Origin: Elymus sibiricus
Lineage: Eukaryota; Streptophyta; Magnoliopsida; Poales; Poaceae
DNA: 64,000 nucleotides
NCBI GenBank assembly: GCA_039707655.1
Contig: CM077663.1
Coordinates: 434,513,830 to 434,577,829, forward strand
Direction: 5' to 3'
Position numbers and translations under genes: made by a program. Of the stretch, positions 35,157 through 46,899 are shown one piece after another (position 1 is the first letter of the stretch; each line of letters begins with the position of its first letter). A model generated the notes under the pieces. That model saw only the letters and a program-made list of their open reading frames with translations. It was not told where the DNA came from and did no database searches.

Positions 35157-36571
35157 GTAGCAACATTATGTGACACATAAATTTTTTAAATTCGCATCAA
35201 GGAATTCAGTAAAACACATAGGCTATTGTGAAGAAGTAGAATTTTTTAAGACTACAGATTCACATGAACCTGATTCTTCGGCTAGGATGTTAGTGATATT
35301 ATGACTGTCTTTTGGACAAAAGATCGTCATGGGGGAGGGGCCAGCGCGGAGAGCGGAGCGGTTGGTAGGTAACTCCTTGGCAGTCCGAGAGGAAGTACGG
35401 TGTGAAGGATAGAGAGCGTCATGGCAATGGTGAGATGGGCGTTATCCGATTTTAAAGAAGAGGGTTCCAACAAGAAATGTCCTGCTACAGAAGGGAACCG
35501 AGTGGGAAGGGGAGGGTCCGGCAGGAAAAGGGAATGATGCATAGTAGGGTGGGTGGGGTTTGTGTTGGGATCGCGTCTTGGAGATAACATAGCAGATAGT
35601 CCAGACAACCACATTTCTTCCTGACATATGGGTTGGGTTTGAGGAGCCCGGATTACCCACGTGGTTAAATTTAGGGGAGCCCGTTGGGCGCCTGTTTGAT
35701 GTCCAAACACGCCCTGGCGTAAGACGGAGAAATGAACTTTGAATTTGGAATCGACCTTAAACATTTGTTCAATTCATTCATATGCATTAGCCTGTAGCAA
35801 CGTACGAGCGTTCTACTAGTATCTTCTAATAATCATTGTACTCAACATCACGGCTAGCGGTTTCCTGGGGTGCCCCGAAAAATCTCACTCCGAAGACAGT
35901 GTCATCTCAAAATCAACACTAAACGGTTTAGTCTTTCAATGGCTCAGATGCTCTTGATCTCAGACAAAAGATGAAGATCTACGTTTTCAGTTCAAAGCGT
36001 TTATTACCGTGGACTTTCTCTTATGTTAATAGAATTCTTATACTAGCAGAGGGAGTTAACTGGCGGTAACTCGTAGGTCAATTGGTGATGTAGAAAAAGG
36101 TGTAGGATATCAATTGTCATGAACTGGAAGTAAGAAAGGAGACGAATTAATCCATTATGTAGTGTAAGGCTCTTCCTTCTGCCCTTGTCATCCCCTATCT
36201 ATGGATCCCATCCTAAATTCCTCATGAAATCCACCCGAATCATGCCCATGTGTCATAGGGTAATACATAACAGTGGAAGAAATGTTAGACCGAATTGGAG
36301 AGAGGTAGAGAGGGATGCAAAGGGACGGGAGGGGGTAGGAGATCGACAACGCTCTTTCTTCTAGGGTTTGGGTGGCCTCGAGAGTTTATCGGGTAGGGAC
36401 GGGAGGGGGTAGAAGATCGACAACGCTCTTTCTTCTTTTGCACATCCATAATAGGGGCATTCTTGCTAAATCTATATTACCGGAGTTTTCTGTATGGATT
36501 TTTTTTCTAGGGTTTGGGTGCCCTCGAGAGTTGGTCGCCCGGTATATCGAGAGGGGGGTGAACATTTTACC
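35157..36571. other. intergenic: Helitron-like 3' end, dispersed repeat, short direct repeats
   Basis: 35790-35819 (gcctgtagcaacgtacgagcgttctaCTAG) looks like a Helitron 3' terminus before a T; its 5' end was not located. 35876-36004 is a member of the dispersed repeat family. 36326-36535 contains a partly repeated phrase 'agatcgacaacgctctttcttct' and 'tagggtttgggtg.cctcgagagtt', each twice. No gene supported. Confidence 0.4.
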
Positions 36572-36829
36572 TTAGTAACTTAGAAAAAAAATGTTATCGG
36601 GGAGGGGGTATATCGACCCCCCCTCCCCCCTCATGTCGAAGTTATCGGGGAGGGGGTATATCGACAACGACATACATTCCGGATAACATATACACACATA
36701 TACACACATATACATGAACATATATACATATACATGAAAAAAACATATACATGACTTTTTACATGAACATATACACACATATACATGAAAAAAAACATAT
36801 ACATGGCCGGAAAGGGGGGGGGGGCTCAC

Positions 36830-37330
36830 TGGGGTGGGCGGCGATGGCTGGAGGCCGGCGACGAGGACGGCGGGCTCGGGGCGGCACGTGGTGACGGGGA
36901 CGAGGACGGCGGGCGCTCGGGGAGGCGACGACGACGAGGACGGCGGGCTCGGGGAGGCGACGACACGGCGACGGGGAGGCAACGGCGACGACTGGGACGG
37001 CGGGCTCGGGGAGGCGACGACGCGGCGACGGGGAGGCAACGGCGACGACTGGGACGGCGGGCTCGGGGAGGCGACGACGACGAGGACGGCGGGCTCGGCG
37101 ACGGCGACGACGCGGCGACGTCGGGGAGGCGACGGCGACGACGGGGACGGCGGGCTCGGGGAGGCGACGACGACGAGGACGGCGGGCTCGGCGACGGCGA
37201 CGACGCGGCGACGGGGAGGCGACGGCGACGACGAGGACGGCAGGCTCGGGGAGGCGACGACGCGGCGACGGGGAGGCGGCGGCGACGACGGGGACGGCGG
37301 AATCGGGGAGGCGGGCTCGGGGCAACTGGT
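36830..37330. repeat. GC-rich minisatellite (gacgaggacggcgggctcgggga)
   Basis: About 500 bases made of shuffled 'gaggcgacgacg', 'gaggacggcgggctcggg' and 'gacgcggcgacgggg' blocks, with larger periods of about 50-60. Because units are mostly multiples of three, frames stay open on both strands (up to 279 codons, SPSPPRRR-type on minus, DGDGGLGEATT-type on plus). I treat these as repeat-driven rather than genes. Confidence 0.75.
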
Positions 37331-37375
37331 AGATGAAAACCTGAAATTTTCCAAGGGTTTTCTTATATACAAGAA

Positions 37376-37613
37376 GCATTGGTCCCGGTTGGTGGCACCA
37401 ACCGGGACCAATGCCCACCTTTAGTCCCGGTTGGTGCCACCAACCGGGACCAAAGGTCTCTTTTCAGCAGCCCAAAGGGCGGGAAGCAGAGACCTTTGGT
37501 CCCGGTTGGTTCCACCAACCGGGACCAAAGGTAGGCATTGGTCCCGGTTGGTGGCACAAACCGGGACCAAAGGTGCGCATTGGTCCCGGTTGGTGCCACA
37601 AACCGGGACCAAT
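37376..37613. repeat. CACTA subterminal inverted repeats (left)
   Basis: Six alternating copies of ggtcccggttggtg and its complement caccaaccgggacc form strong hairpins, with linkers such as 'aaaggt' and 'aatgccc'. Such repeats bind the TNPA-type protein in En/Spm elements (family knowledge). Confidence 0.85.
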
Positions 37614-38353
37614 GGCCTTGCACAGTGGCGTGGTGGTGGGAGTTTAGTCCCACCTCGCTAGTTGAGAGCGCCGAGCACCTGTTTATAAGCCCCGTTGCCT
37701 CTTCCCTCTCGAACTCCTCTGAACTGCAGGCCTATGGGCCTAATCTGACACTGCTATGCCTGTGGGCCTGTTGGGCCTTCTGCGGGCCTGAATCCTGGCC
37801 CAACTAGCTGGGTTTCTAGTCGTATTCAGGCCGTGGTGGCCCAGTAGGTGGCATTTTTTTTCTGTTTTTTTGTTTTCTTTTTTGCTTTATTTTTTTGCTT
37901 TTTTTTCAGTTTTCCAGTGATTCTTTTTGCTGTTAGGTCACAAAATTATAGACTTTCTGTTAGTGCCATTAATTTTCATATTTGAATAGTTTAAATTTGA
38001 ATTCTTTTAAATTTGTGTGAATAACTTTACTATAAAAATAGATTTTGGAGTGATTCTTTTTCCTGCTATTTAATATTATTGTGTTTTATCATTATATTAA
38101 ATTTCGGAATTTTTAGGTTATTTTCAATGTCTGTTTTAATCAATAACAGATTTTGTTATTTTAGTTTGCTATTAAAGTTTGTAACTAAAAATTTCTTTAT
38201 GAAAATTCTTTTTGCCGTTAATGTTTTGAACAGAAAATACTTTGATAATTTTAGTTGCATAAATTTTATATAATTTTAGTTTAAAAAATACTAGAGGTTT
38301 ATAAAAGCTTTTTAGTTGATTCCTTTTGCTATTAGAGTTTTATAAAAGCACTA
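37614..38353. other. CACTA non-coding interior, very AT-rich
   Basis: After a short unique part with 'ttagtcccacctcgctagttgagag', the sequence becomes poly-pyrimidine and A/T rich. No gene or clear repeat until the 337-bp array starts. Confidence 0.5.
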
Positions 38354-40034
38354 CAAATGAACTCTGAAAAGCTTGAAAGTTGGCATGGTATCATCATTTC
38401 ACCCACATAGCATGTGCTAAAAAGTTGAGAGGGTTACGGCAAAAACTGGATGCACTTCGTGTACAAAACGGGCAATCTCTTTCGAAGTATCAGGGTTTCG
38501 AACGAAAACTCATCTGTTACAAAGGGATTTCATTTTTTTGAACTTATTTGAACTCCAAACTTTTTGTGTGTTCAAAATGCACCATTCGAAGCCACATCAT
38601 CAAATTTTAACCCTTTCTAACCTCATTTGTTATTTTTCATGCATTTACTGATTTTTTTGAGCTAAATGACCCTGAAATTGAAAAGCACTTCAAATGAACT
38701 CTGAAAAGGTTGAAAGTTGGCATGGTATCATCATTTCACCCACATAGCATGTGCTAAAAAGTTGAGAGGGTTACGGCAAAAACTGGATGCACTTCGTGTA
38801 CAAAACGGACAATCTCTTTCGAAGTATCAGGGTTTCGGACAAAAACTCATCTGTTACAAAGGGATTTCATTTTTTTGAACTTATTTGAACTCCAGACTTT
38901 TTGTATGTTCAAAATGCACCATTCAAAGCCACATCATCAATTTTCAACCCTTTCTGACTTCATTTGGTATTTTTCATGCATTTACTGATTTTTTTGAGCT
39001 AAATGACCCTGAAATTGAAAAGCACTTCAAATGAACTCTGAAAAGGTTGAAAGTTGGCATGGTATCATCATTTCACCCACATAGCATGTGCTAAAAAGTT
39101 GAGTGGGTTACGGCAAAAACTGGATGCACTTCGTGTACAAAACGGACAATCTCTTTCGAAGTAGGGTTTCGGACGAAAACTCATCTGTTACAAAGGGATT
39201 TCATTTTTTTGAACTTATTTGAACTCCAGACTTTTTGTGTGTTCAAAATGCACCATTCCAAGCCACATCATCAATTTTCAACCCTTTCTGACTTCATTTC
39301 GTATTTTTCATGCACTTACTGATTTTTTGAGCTAAATAACCCTGAAATTGAAAAGCACTTCAAATGAACTCTGAAATGGTTGAAAGTTGGCATGGTATCA
39401 TCATTTCACCCACATAGCATGTTATAAAAAGTTGAGAGGGTTACGGTAAAAACTGTATGCACTTCGTGTACAAAATGGACAATCTCTTTCGAAGTATCAG
39501 GGTTTCGGACGAAAACTCATCTGTTACAAAGGGATTTCATTTTTTTGAACTTATTTGAACTCCATACTTTTTGTGTGTTCAAAATGCACCATTCAAAGCC
39601 ACATCATCAATTTTCAACCCTTTCTGACTTCATTTGGTATTTTTCATGCACTTACTGATTTTTTTGAGCTAAATAACACTGAAATTGAAAAGCACTTCAA
39701 ATGAACTCTGAAAAGGTTGAAAGTTGGCATGGTATCATCATTTCACCCACATAGCATGTGCTAAAAAGTTGAGTGGGTTACGGCAAAAACTGGATGCACT
39801 TCGTGTACAAAATGGACAATCTCTTTCGAAGTATCAGGGTTTCGGACGAAAACTCATCTCTTACAAAGGGATTTCATTTTTTTGAACTTATTTGAACTCC
39901 ATACTTTTTGTGTGTTCAAAATGCACCATTCAAAGCCACATCGTCAATTTTCAACCCTTTCTGACTTCATTTGGTAATTTTCATGCACTTACTGATTTTT
40001 TTGAGCTAAATAACCCTGAAATTGAAAGGCACTT
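38354..40034. repeat. five-copy 337-bp tandem array inside the CACTA element
   Basis: Units begin with caaatgaactctgaaaa at 38354, 38691, 39028, 39361 and 39698, and a sixth start at 40035 is cut off after caaatgaactcg. Lengths are 337, 337, 333, 337 and 337. Each includes 'ttggcatggtatcatcatttcacccacatagcatg' and 'gatgcacttcgtgtacaaaa'. The array abuts transposase coding sequence directly at its right edge. Confidence 0.95.
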
Positions 40035-40792
40035 CAAATGAACTCGTACCCTTTGTAAGTCATTACAGTCGAACATGGTCCCCTGGCCAACGAGTACAGC
40101 TCATCAGAAATAGTGTTGTCACGCATGAGACGTGTTTGCAACCAACTGCCGAAAGTCCTGATGTGTTCACATGTAATCCAGTCGTCACACTGCTCCGGGT
40201 GTTTGAAGCGCAGAATATTCTTGTGTTCATCGACATACGGGGTCACCAAGGTAGAATTCTATAAAACTGTGTAGTGTGCTTGAGACCAAGAATGGCCGTC
40301 CCTACATATTATTGAGTCCGCTCCTAGCGTGCCTTTTCCAGTCAGTCTCCCCTCATACCGCCATTGAGGGAGACCAATCTTCTTAAGGTCAGGAATGAAG
40401 TCAACACAAAACCCAATGACATCCTCTGTTTGATGGCCCATGGAGATGCTTGCTTCTGGCCTAGCGCGGTTACAGACATATTTCTTTAAGACTCCCATGA
40501 ACCTCTCAAAGGGGAACATATTGTGTAGAAATACAGGGCCCAGAACGACAATCTCGTCGACTAGATGAACTAGGACGTGCGTCATGATATTGAAGAAGGA
40601 CGGTGGGAACACCAGCTCGAAACTAACAAGACATTGCACCAAATCACTCCTTAACCTTGGCAGGATTTCTGGATCGATCACCTTCTGAGAGATTGCATTG
40701 AGGAATGCACATAGCTTCACAATGGCTAATCGAACGTTTTTCGGTAGAAGCCCCCTCAATGCAACCGGAAGCAGTTGCGTCATAACGTTCAT
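40034..40792 (-). pseudogene. CACTA transposase fragment (DUF4218-type region)
   Basis: The frame from 40792 reads LPVALRGLLPKNVRLAIVKL, IMTHVLVHLVDEIVVLGPVF and NMFPFERFMGVLKKYVCNRA, the DUF4218 region of En/Spm TNPD-like transposases. A TAG at 40259-40261 interrupts it, and the same frame then continues (LVTPYVDEHKN, DDWITCEHIRTFGSWLQTRL, TVMTYKGYE) to the junction with the tandem array. The nonsense codon is the only in-frame lesion in this stretch. Catalytic N-terminal and DUF4216 C-terminal parts are missing. Confidence 0.85.
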
Positions 40793-40835
40793 ACATAGTT
40801 CTCATTATTGAACAACATATAGCTCTCTAGAGCAT

Positions 40836-41087
40836 CTAATTAAAACATACATTGAAACTATAAAATTTAAATGCAACAACAAATGCGATCATAACCGCAA
40901 CTAAGGTACCAATTGATCCAACGGCATAATGATACCAAGCCTCAGTATGAATGGCATATTTTCTAATCTTTCTAATCTTCAAGTGCATTGCATCCATCTT
41001 GATCTTGTGATCGTCGACGACACCGGCAACATGCAACTCCAACTTCATCTTCTCCTCTTTCAAGTAATTGTTTTCTTTTTCAACCAA
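40836..41087 (-). pseudogene. CACTA accessory ORF C-terminus (coiled coil plus membrane helix)
   Basis: 83 codons: a Lys/Glu-rich coil (EKENNYLKEEKMKLELHVAG), DHKIKMDAMHLKIRKIRKYAIHTEAWYHYA, then a hydrophobic helix VGSIGTLVAVMIAFVVAFKF. I recognise this as a tail common to a protein encoded by Triticeae CACTA elements, of unknown role. Upstream exons (41100-41530) are partly open but not resolved. Confidence 0.6.
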
Positions 41088-41691
41088 ATTTAACTTCTCG
41101 ACAAGAATTTCTATGTCGGTTGGAATTTCCGGTTCACATACCTCCTAGATTAAAAAATCTATGTCACGTTGGTCGGCATAATTGTCATAAACACTAAATA
41201 AAACAAATAGTTATAAAAGATAATATATACCACATCCGAATCATAGACCGGACGAGGGCCGACGTGGGCGGATACCATGACCATGGCACTATATAATAAC
41301 AAACAATAATAAAAGTAAGAAAATTACACAAGTATCTATCTAAATGATACAAGTAAGAACTTTTTTCTTTTAGAAAGAAGATAAGAAGAAGAGGTTAACC
41401 ACGGTGGTGCTGGCGCTGAGATGGACGCGGGCGATCGACGGCGGTGAGGATGGGGACGGGACAGGACGGACCGCCAAACCTAAACAAATCTTGAGAAAAA
41501 TGGAGCTTGGACAAGGAGCTTCGAGAGGAGAAAGCTTAAGTGTGGCTCGGGCATTTCATCGAACACCTCATGTGCGTAGGAGGTGAGCTAGAGCACCACA
41601 AAGCTCTCCCCTCGCCGGCCAGAAAAACAGAGCAATGTGGAGTGCTCTGCTCGCTGGCGGGGGGGGGGGGGGGGGGTATATATAGGCATCT

Positions 41692-41932
41692 CATTGGTCC
41701 CGGTTCGTGGCTGGAACCGGGACTAAAGGACCCCCTTTGGTCCCGGTTCCAACCACGAACTGGGACCAATGGTTGTGGGCCAGGAGCGAGGCACACTGGT
41801 CCCGGTTCGTGTATGGAACCGGGACCAAAGGGTCCAGACGAACCGGGACCAATGCCCCCTGGCCTCACGAACCGGGACCGTTGCCCCCATTGGTCCCGGT
41901 TCGTGACTGAACCGGGACTAATGGGCTGGCCC
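41692..41932. repeat. CACTA subterminal inverted repeats (right)
   Basis: Alternating ggtcccggttcgtg and cacgaaccgggacc copies, about eight in number, just inside the CACTAGTACATAAC terminus. The core differs from the left set (ttcgtg versus ttggtg). A G run of about 18 lies at 41659-41677, next to 'tatatata'. Confidence 0.85.
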
Positions 41933-41964
41933 GGCCTGGACCAATGCCCTGTTATGTACTAGTG

Positions 41965-42470
41965 ATACACTCTTAACTGACCGTTTCAACTCCTCACACA
42001 TAAGCAACATGTCATGCTCGGCGCTGCAGAAAAGAAAGTTGGTGCGGATGGCATGAACTGCAGAATCATACAGACATATGAGTATGAGAAGACCACCTTG
42101 TTGATCATGGCACTGCCAAAGACCTGGAGCTGCCACTTGAGAACGCCCTGCTCATCTCGCGTGTCCTACATGCGCCGCTGGGGCACCACCGAACCAGGAC
42201 GGCGATCTGCAAGAGAGAAAGGGAAGAAGTCGAGCTCCCTTGCAGATATAGGAAGGCGGGGATGGGCGCGGCCGGCGAAGACGAGGGCGCCGTCAACCAG
42301 GAGGACGGCAGCGGCGCCCAACCCTACTTCGATCAGGAAGACGGCGGCGGCGCCCATCCCTACTTCGACCAGGAAGACGGCGGCGGCGCCCAACTCGCGA
42401 GATGCGGGTGGGAGTCGTGGGTGGGGGCTGACTGACCACGTTGGATTGCCCTTTAATAGTACAAATAAGT
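41965..42470 (-). mobile_element. Helitron 5' end fragment with 33-36-bp tandem repeats
   Basis: Reverse complement at 42447-42468 reads TTGTACTATTAAAGGGCAATCC, a Helitron-type 5' end. 42296-42400 contains three copies of 'ggaagacggcggcggcgccca..cctacttcgacca', giving repeated GAAAVFLVEVGM in one minus frame. It is probably part of a Helitron-captured exon; no 3' terminus was identified. Confidence 0.4.
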
Positions 42471-44420
42471 TTGCCCTTACAAACGAAACATGATATTCAA
42501 AAAGATATAACATGGCCAATTTGCAGGTCTGCAGTCAAGATTTTTGAATCATACCATTTATGTGAGCTACACAAACTTTGGCGTACATGAAAGCATTTCA
42601 CAGATCAAACCAAAGGATTACACGATAAATTTGTTTTTTTCATACTCCACCAAATGTTGATTGTGCTAGTCATATTACAAACGAAAGGAGTACATTCATA
42701 GATGGCAATGTCGTTATATTAGAAAGGAAACAAGCCACCAAATGTTGATTGTGCTAGTCATATGTCTGCACTTTGTTGTCAGATTTAGCAGTATGTAAGT
42801 TTATGAGCAAATTCATTTAGCACAGTGAGGTTGATATAATCTACAAAGTTAACTGCACCTAAAAGGGCTAACATGATATTTTAGTTTGCACGTAATTATA
42901 TTCGTCCATGCCAAAATTCATAATTTCATGGTTCTCTAGAATCTAAGAATTACATATATGTGAAGCTGCTCATTGTCTGTTGTGGAATACTAAAAAATGC
43001 TTTTATCCTGAATTCCTGATAGTTGTGTGATCATCTGGAACCATTGGCAGTGTACCAAAAATTACTTCCTTTTCATAATTCTCTTCCTGATATTGTATAC
43101 TAATATTTAGTTACTTCCTTTTCATAATAAGCATGAACATTGTTTGATGTCCAAAATAATACGTTCGGAAATAGTAGCCAGCTGAGATGTTTGTGGATTT
43201 TTTGGGAATTAGGTCAATGAGATCATGCATCTCAGGGACAGAGTACCCATACCAGATGGATTGAGAGGCCGTCGGCATGTGGGTACCCATCAAAGGAGAC
43301 ATGGACGTAGTACAGGCAAACATGCAGTACTGGCAAAAATCAAAACTCGAATATCACGCCTTTCAAAAGAAGGTGTGATTTTTGCAGAGCAGGAATAATT
43401 TCATACCCAAATAATAAAGATCTGTTACCTTTTATCTAAAACAAAGGTCTCCTGTTTTCTCAACTCTTACTGCATTTACACATATAGCAGAGAAAAGTGC
43501 AATGCTCAAGCTACTACAGTATCAAGGATATTAGCAGTAGAAGTGTTAACAAATAGTATAGTTCCCCTTTTCCTTTATAAAACTTTAGGCAAGGCAACCA
43601 GATGAAGAACCACCAGTATATATCTATCAATTGGATGTGGACATCGTACTGTCATGCAATAAATAATTATGTTAAGATAAAGTGGCAAACATCAGAGAAA
43701 ATAAGAAGTCTGGATGAACAACATAGGATGACAGCACGCCCCAAATTCGTTTTCCATTTCCCGTTCATAATGTGATGTCTTTCAGTGATACTTCTAGGGC
43801 ATAATGTTTATAGGCATACCAGAGTTCTGATGCATTGTCAAGCTTTATAGAATCCCAACTGGCTTTGCTTCTAGGAAATAACTGAAGACTGATGACTATA
43901 GCATGAATGAACCAAATAGACAAAATGGTACGAGTACATGAATGAAAATGATTGGAAAATATTAAAACAATATAAAAGACTATTGGCAACAACTGAAAAT
44001 ACAGAAACTTCTTTTAATGCTATACAAAATGACTGAAAAATTATAGAGGAAGTGAAAGACTGAAGAAAAAAACTAAAAATGAAAAACTTATGACTAAAGA
44101 AACAGAACAGAAGAAATAGACAAATAGTGATTGGATGATGAGAGAAATGACAATAACAAAACACTGAAATAAAAGGGTGAATTAAGGTCCCTTTGCTTAA
44201 GTAAATGAAGAAAAGACCCAACACTGGTTACAACATAAAAAGAACATGAAAACTGAGAAGACTTAAACAATCTGAATAAATAGTTCGACTGAAGAATGAG
44301 GAAAAATGGTAGACTGAGAAAGGCAGAACATGAGAGTTTGAAAATAATTACCTCATGTACTGACTTACTGAGCAAAACCTACAACTCATGACTCTGTAAG
44401 CTAAAATGAGAGTGTGAAAC
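42471..44420. other. AT-rich spacer, no supported gene
   Basis: Nearly 2 kb of AT-rich DNA. A 27-base phrase 'accaaatgttgattgtgctagtcatat' occurs twice (42650, 42737). Frames here are short and lysine/phenylalanine biased. Composition resembles intron or untranslated flank of the GC-rich block that follows on the minus strand. Confidence 0.4.
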
Positions 44421-45531
44421 ACATTACACTTACTTTTGGCACGTCCTTACCAGAAAAAATCCAATCAAAACAATATGTGAACAAATCAATCCAAGTTCAG
44501 ACACTCCGGGCTTCATAGATTCTGAATCTCGACGAATTAAAGTAATGAACCCTTCGATCTCAATACTTGAATCTCGAAAAAAATCCACTGCCCCACCACC
44601 AAGGCTAGGAGACCAAAACAAGGAAAAAGCAGGGAGTGACTTACCTGTCTCGCCGGCGGCAACCTCCGCTGGAACGCGTGTGATGGGGTCTCCTTGCTGA
44701 CCTTACGGTCATGCCCATCCCCTCCATTCCCCCATTCCAACAGCTCATCCCACTCATTGTTGTGACTGATGGACACAAGAAACGAGTCCGGCCATGCTAA
44801 GATTCGCGCCTTCCATCATCAGACCACAAAATTCCAGTTAGCAAGAAATCAAAATCAGTCAGACTAAAAAGTAGCAAAACTGAAGATTCATACCAGGAGT
44901 GTGGGTAACAAATCAAGCTAAGGAGGAGGAGGAGGAGGCTCCTAGGCAGTCGCCGTGAAAAAATCGAGCGGGGAGGAGGAAGAGAGAGGTTGTCCTTGTG
45001 TGACAAAATGGTGCTGATGCAGTTCTCGGTGCCATGGCGCGGCCCCCTGCCGCCTGATGCACCCATCATTGTGGACCTCAGGCCACACATGGCGGTGATT
45101 CCTGGCTGGCGGATGAAGGGTACCATCTTCGCAAGTAGCCAGAGGCGTGGCAATGGTTTCACTTGTCTCTGGCCGGCGACGCGCAGATGGATACGCAGAG
45201 CAGATGCGCGGCGGTTCCACAGATCGGGACGGTGGTGGTGGAGGTAGTAGGTAGGAGCGATGGAGAGGGAGGGTCCTGTGGTGGTCGTGGGAGCGAGGGG
45301 CTGCCGGGGTGGTTTGGGATCGGGAGGCAGGAGGGAGAGATCAGGAGACAGGAGATGAAATTGGCAGGTCGTGGCAAAAGTGGAGGTCGTGCGGTGAGAG
45401 GTTTTCTTCTCCTGGTTTTTCTCGGTTCGGAGAGTGGGGTTTTCCTCAGCTTTTTTCTGCGTGGGAATCCAACGAGCGAAGGGGGAGGAGGTCGAACCAT
45501 CACGACGTTCGATCCCCTTTAATAGTAGAGA
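44421..45531 (-). mobile_element. Helitron, minus orientation, with possible captured gene pieces
   Basis: The 5' end is at 45531 (reverse complement A|TCTCTACTATTAAAGGGGATCG), a standard grass Helitron start. The body includes Pro/Ser-rich and exon-like blocks; one minus frame reads VPFIRQPGITAMCGLRSTMM with a TTACCTGTC-type donor region near 44640, but I recognise no protein. The long frame 44797-45624 crosses the Helitron/LINE boundary and is a chimera. Its 3' end was not found and may lie further left. Confidence 0.5.
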
Positions 45532-46899
45532 TTTATATATACGCTGCCCAGAAGCATCACAATATTTCTTCAATAAAGCCTCGACTCTGTGTGTCATCTC
45601 CAGGGTAGCACTGAAGAAAAACAAACTATCATCTGAAAATACAAGGTGTGATTCACTTGCGGAGCACTATGGGCCACCTTTATACCGTGTATCCTCTTAT
45701 CCGGAATTGAAGATTTCAGCATGCATGAAAGGCCCTCGACAGCTAGTAAAAATAAATAAGTGGAGATAGGATTCCCTTGACTAACTCCAGGAGTAAGCCT
45801 GAATTCCTCGAATTTACCCCTGTTAAACATAACCGAGAAAGAAACAGATGTGACACACCTCATAATAGAATTTGTAAATCTCGGACTGATCTTCAGTTTC
45901 AACATGACAGCCTTGAGGTACGGCCATTCAAACCTATCATATGCCTTAATCATGTTAAGTTTTAGAGCACAAAACATGTTTACCTGGAGCTTCTTCGTTT
46001 TCATATAATGGAGATACTCATTAGCGGAAATAAAATTGTCCGTGATAAGACGGCCTGGCACTAATGCTGATTGCTCTTCAGAAATGACTTCAGAGAGAAT
46101 AAGTTTAAGCCGGTTTGCTAGCACCTTAGATGCAATCTTGAAGAGCTTAGGTTAATCGATAGAAACTGCCCTAAATTTTTTGGACTTGTCTCCTCCGCGG
46201 AATCATCACCACTCAGAACACGCAACACCATATAAATCACCCGATCTCCGCACAAATCCCAATTCCCCTGGAAGAAGTGGGCGGGGAAACCATTGGGCCC
46301 ATGCGCTTTTGTAGGGAACATTTGAAACAATGTTGTTTTGATCTCATCTTTGCTAGATGGTGCATTAAGCTTGCTATTCAAGAATCCATCGACCTTGACC
46401 GTATGTGTGAGATGACTTCTTCCATCCCAATAGTACTCTTCGAGGTATAAAGATTTTCATAGAAATTAGCGGCCATACTAGCCAAGTCGGCAGCATCAGT
46501 ACATAAAGAGCCACCCCTCTCTCCAGAGCCAGCGGCGTAGCAAGGATTGTGCAAAGCCCCCAAACACTAGCTACACTGCCACATAGTGTTCAAATCGCTA
46601 CAGTAAACAAAGTGAGATTCATGGCCTGGGTGCCTTGGGCTTGTCTACGCCCCTGTCAAGAGCTACTATTCTGTTTGTTGCCTTGCGAGCCCTAGCCTCT
46701 TCCGGTGGAAAATTTTAGAGTTGCTATCTCCCTCGAAGAGCCACTGAAACGAGATCTATATATGACGCCACATGATTTCCTCCCTAAGGCATTTTGTTAG
46801 TCTAGACTCCACCTACTTTTCCTCGTCACCAGGCCCGATTCGGGATGGCACCAAACCCAGATCCTCCAATCTTCTCATTAAGACCCTTAGCTCGGCCCT
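45532..46899 (-). pseudogene. LINE reverse transcriptase fragment (copy B)
   Basis: As copy A, but with a longer open stretch from 46124: MLANRLKLILSEVISEEQSA continues through VPGRLITDN without the stop found in A, then ALKLNMIKAYDRFEWPYL and LTPGVSQGNPISTYLFLL. The frameshift before the FSDDS box is shared by both copies, so it predates the duplication. Confidence 0.88.

Larger units (their letters stand above)
36572..41964 (-). mobile_element. CACTA (En/Spm) element, minus orientation, left end unresolved
   Basis: The right terminus is ...gttatgtacTAGTG (41960-41964), in reverse complement CACTAGTACATAAC, followed by inverted GGTCCCGGTTCGTG subterminal repeats (41692-41932). Matching GGTCCCGGTTGGTG repeats at 37376-37613 mark the other end zone. 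Between them lie transposase fragments and a 337-bp array. Left of 37370 are a GC-rich minisatellite and 'ttatcggggagggggtatatcgac' repeats, which I associate with this group, but no CACTA terminus or 3-bp target duplication was found there. Confidence 0.75.

Noticed and set aside
36572..37411. 279-codon minus-strand frame and overlapping frames of up to 219 codons
   Set aside because: They arise from a GC-rich minisatellite with triplet-multiple units inside or beside a CACTA element; frames are open on both strands and the proteins are low-complexity.
38354..40034. CRISPR-like regular repeats
   Set aside because: Units are 337 bp, contiguous without spacers, and lie in a plant CACTA element.
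44797..45624. 275-codon minus-strand frame
   Set aside because: It spans the Helitron 5' boundary at 45531 and starts in LINE sequence, so it is a chance fusion of two elements.
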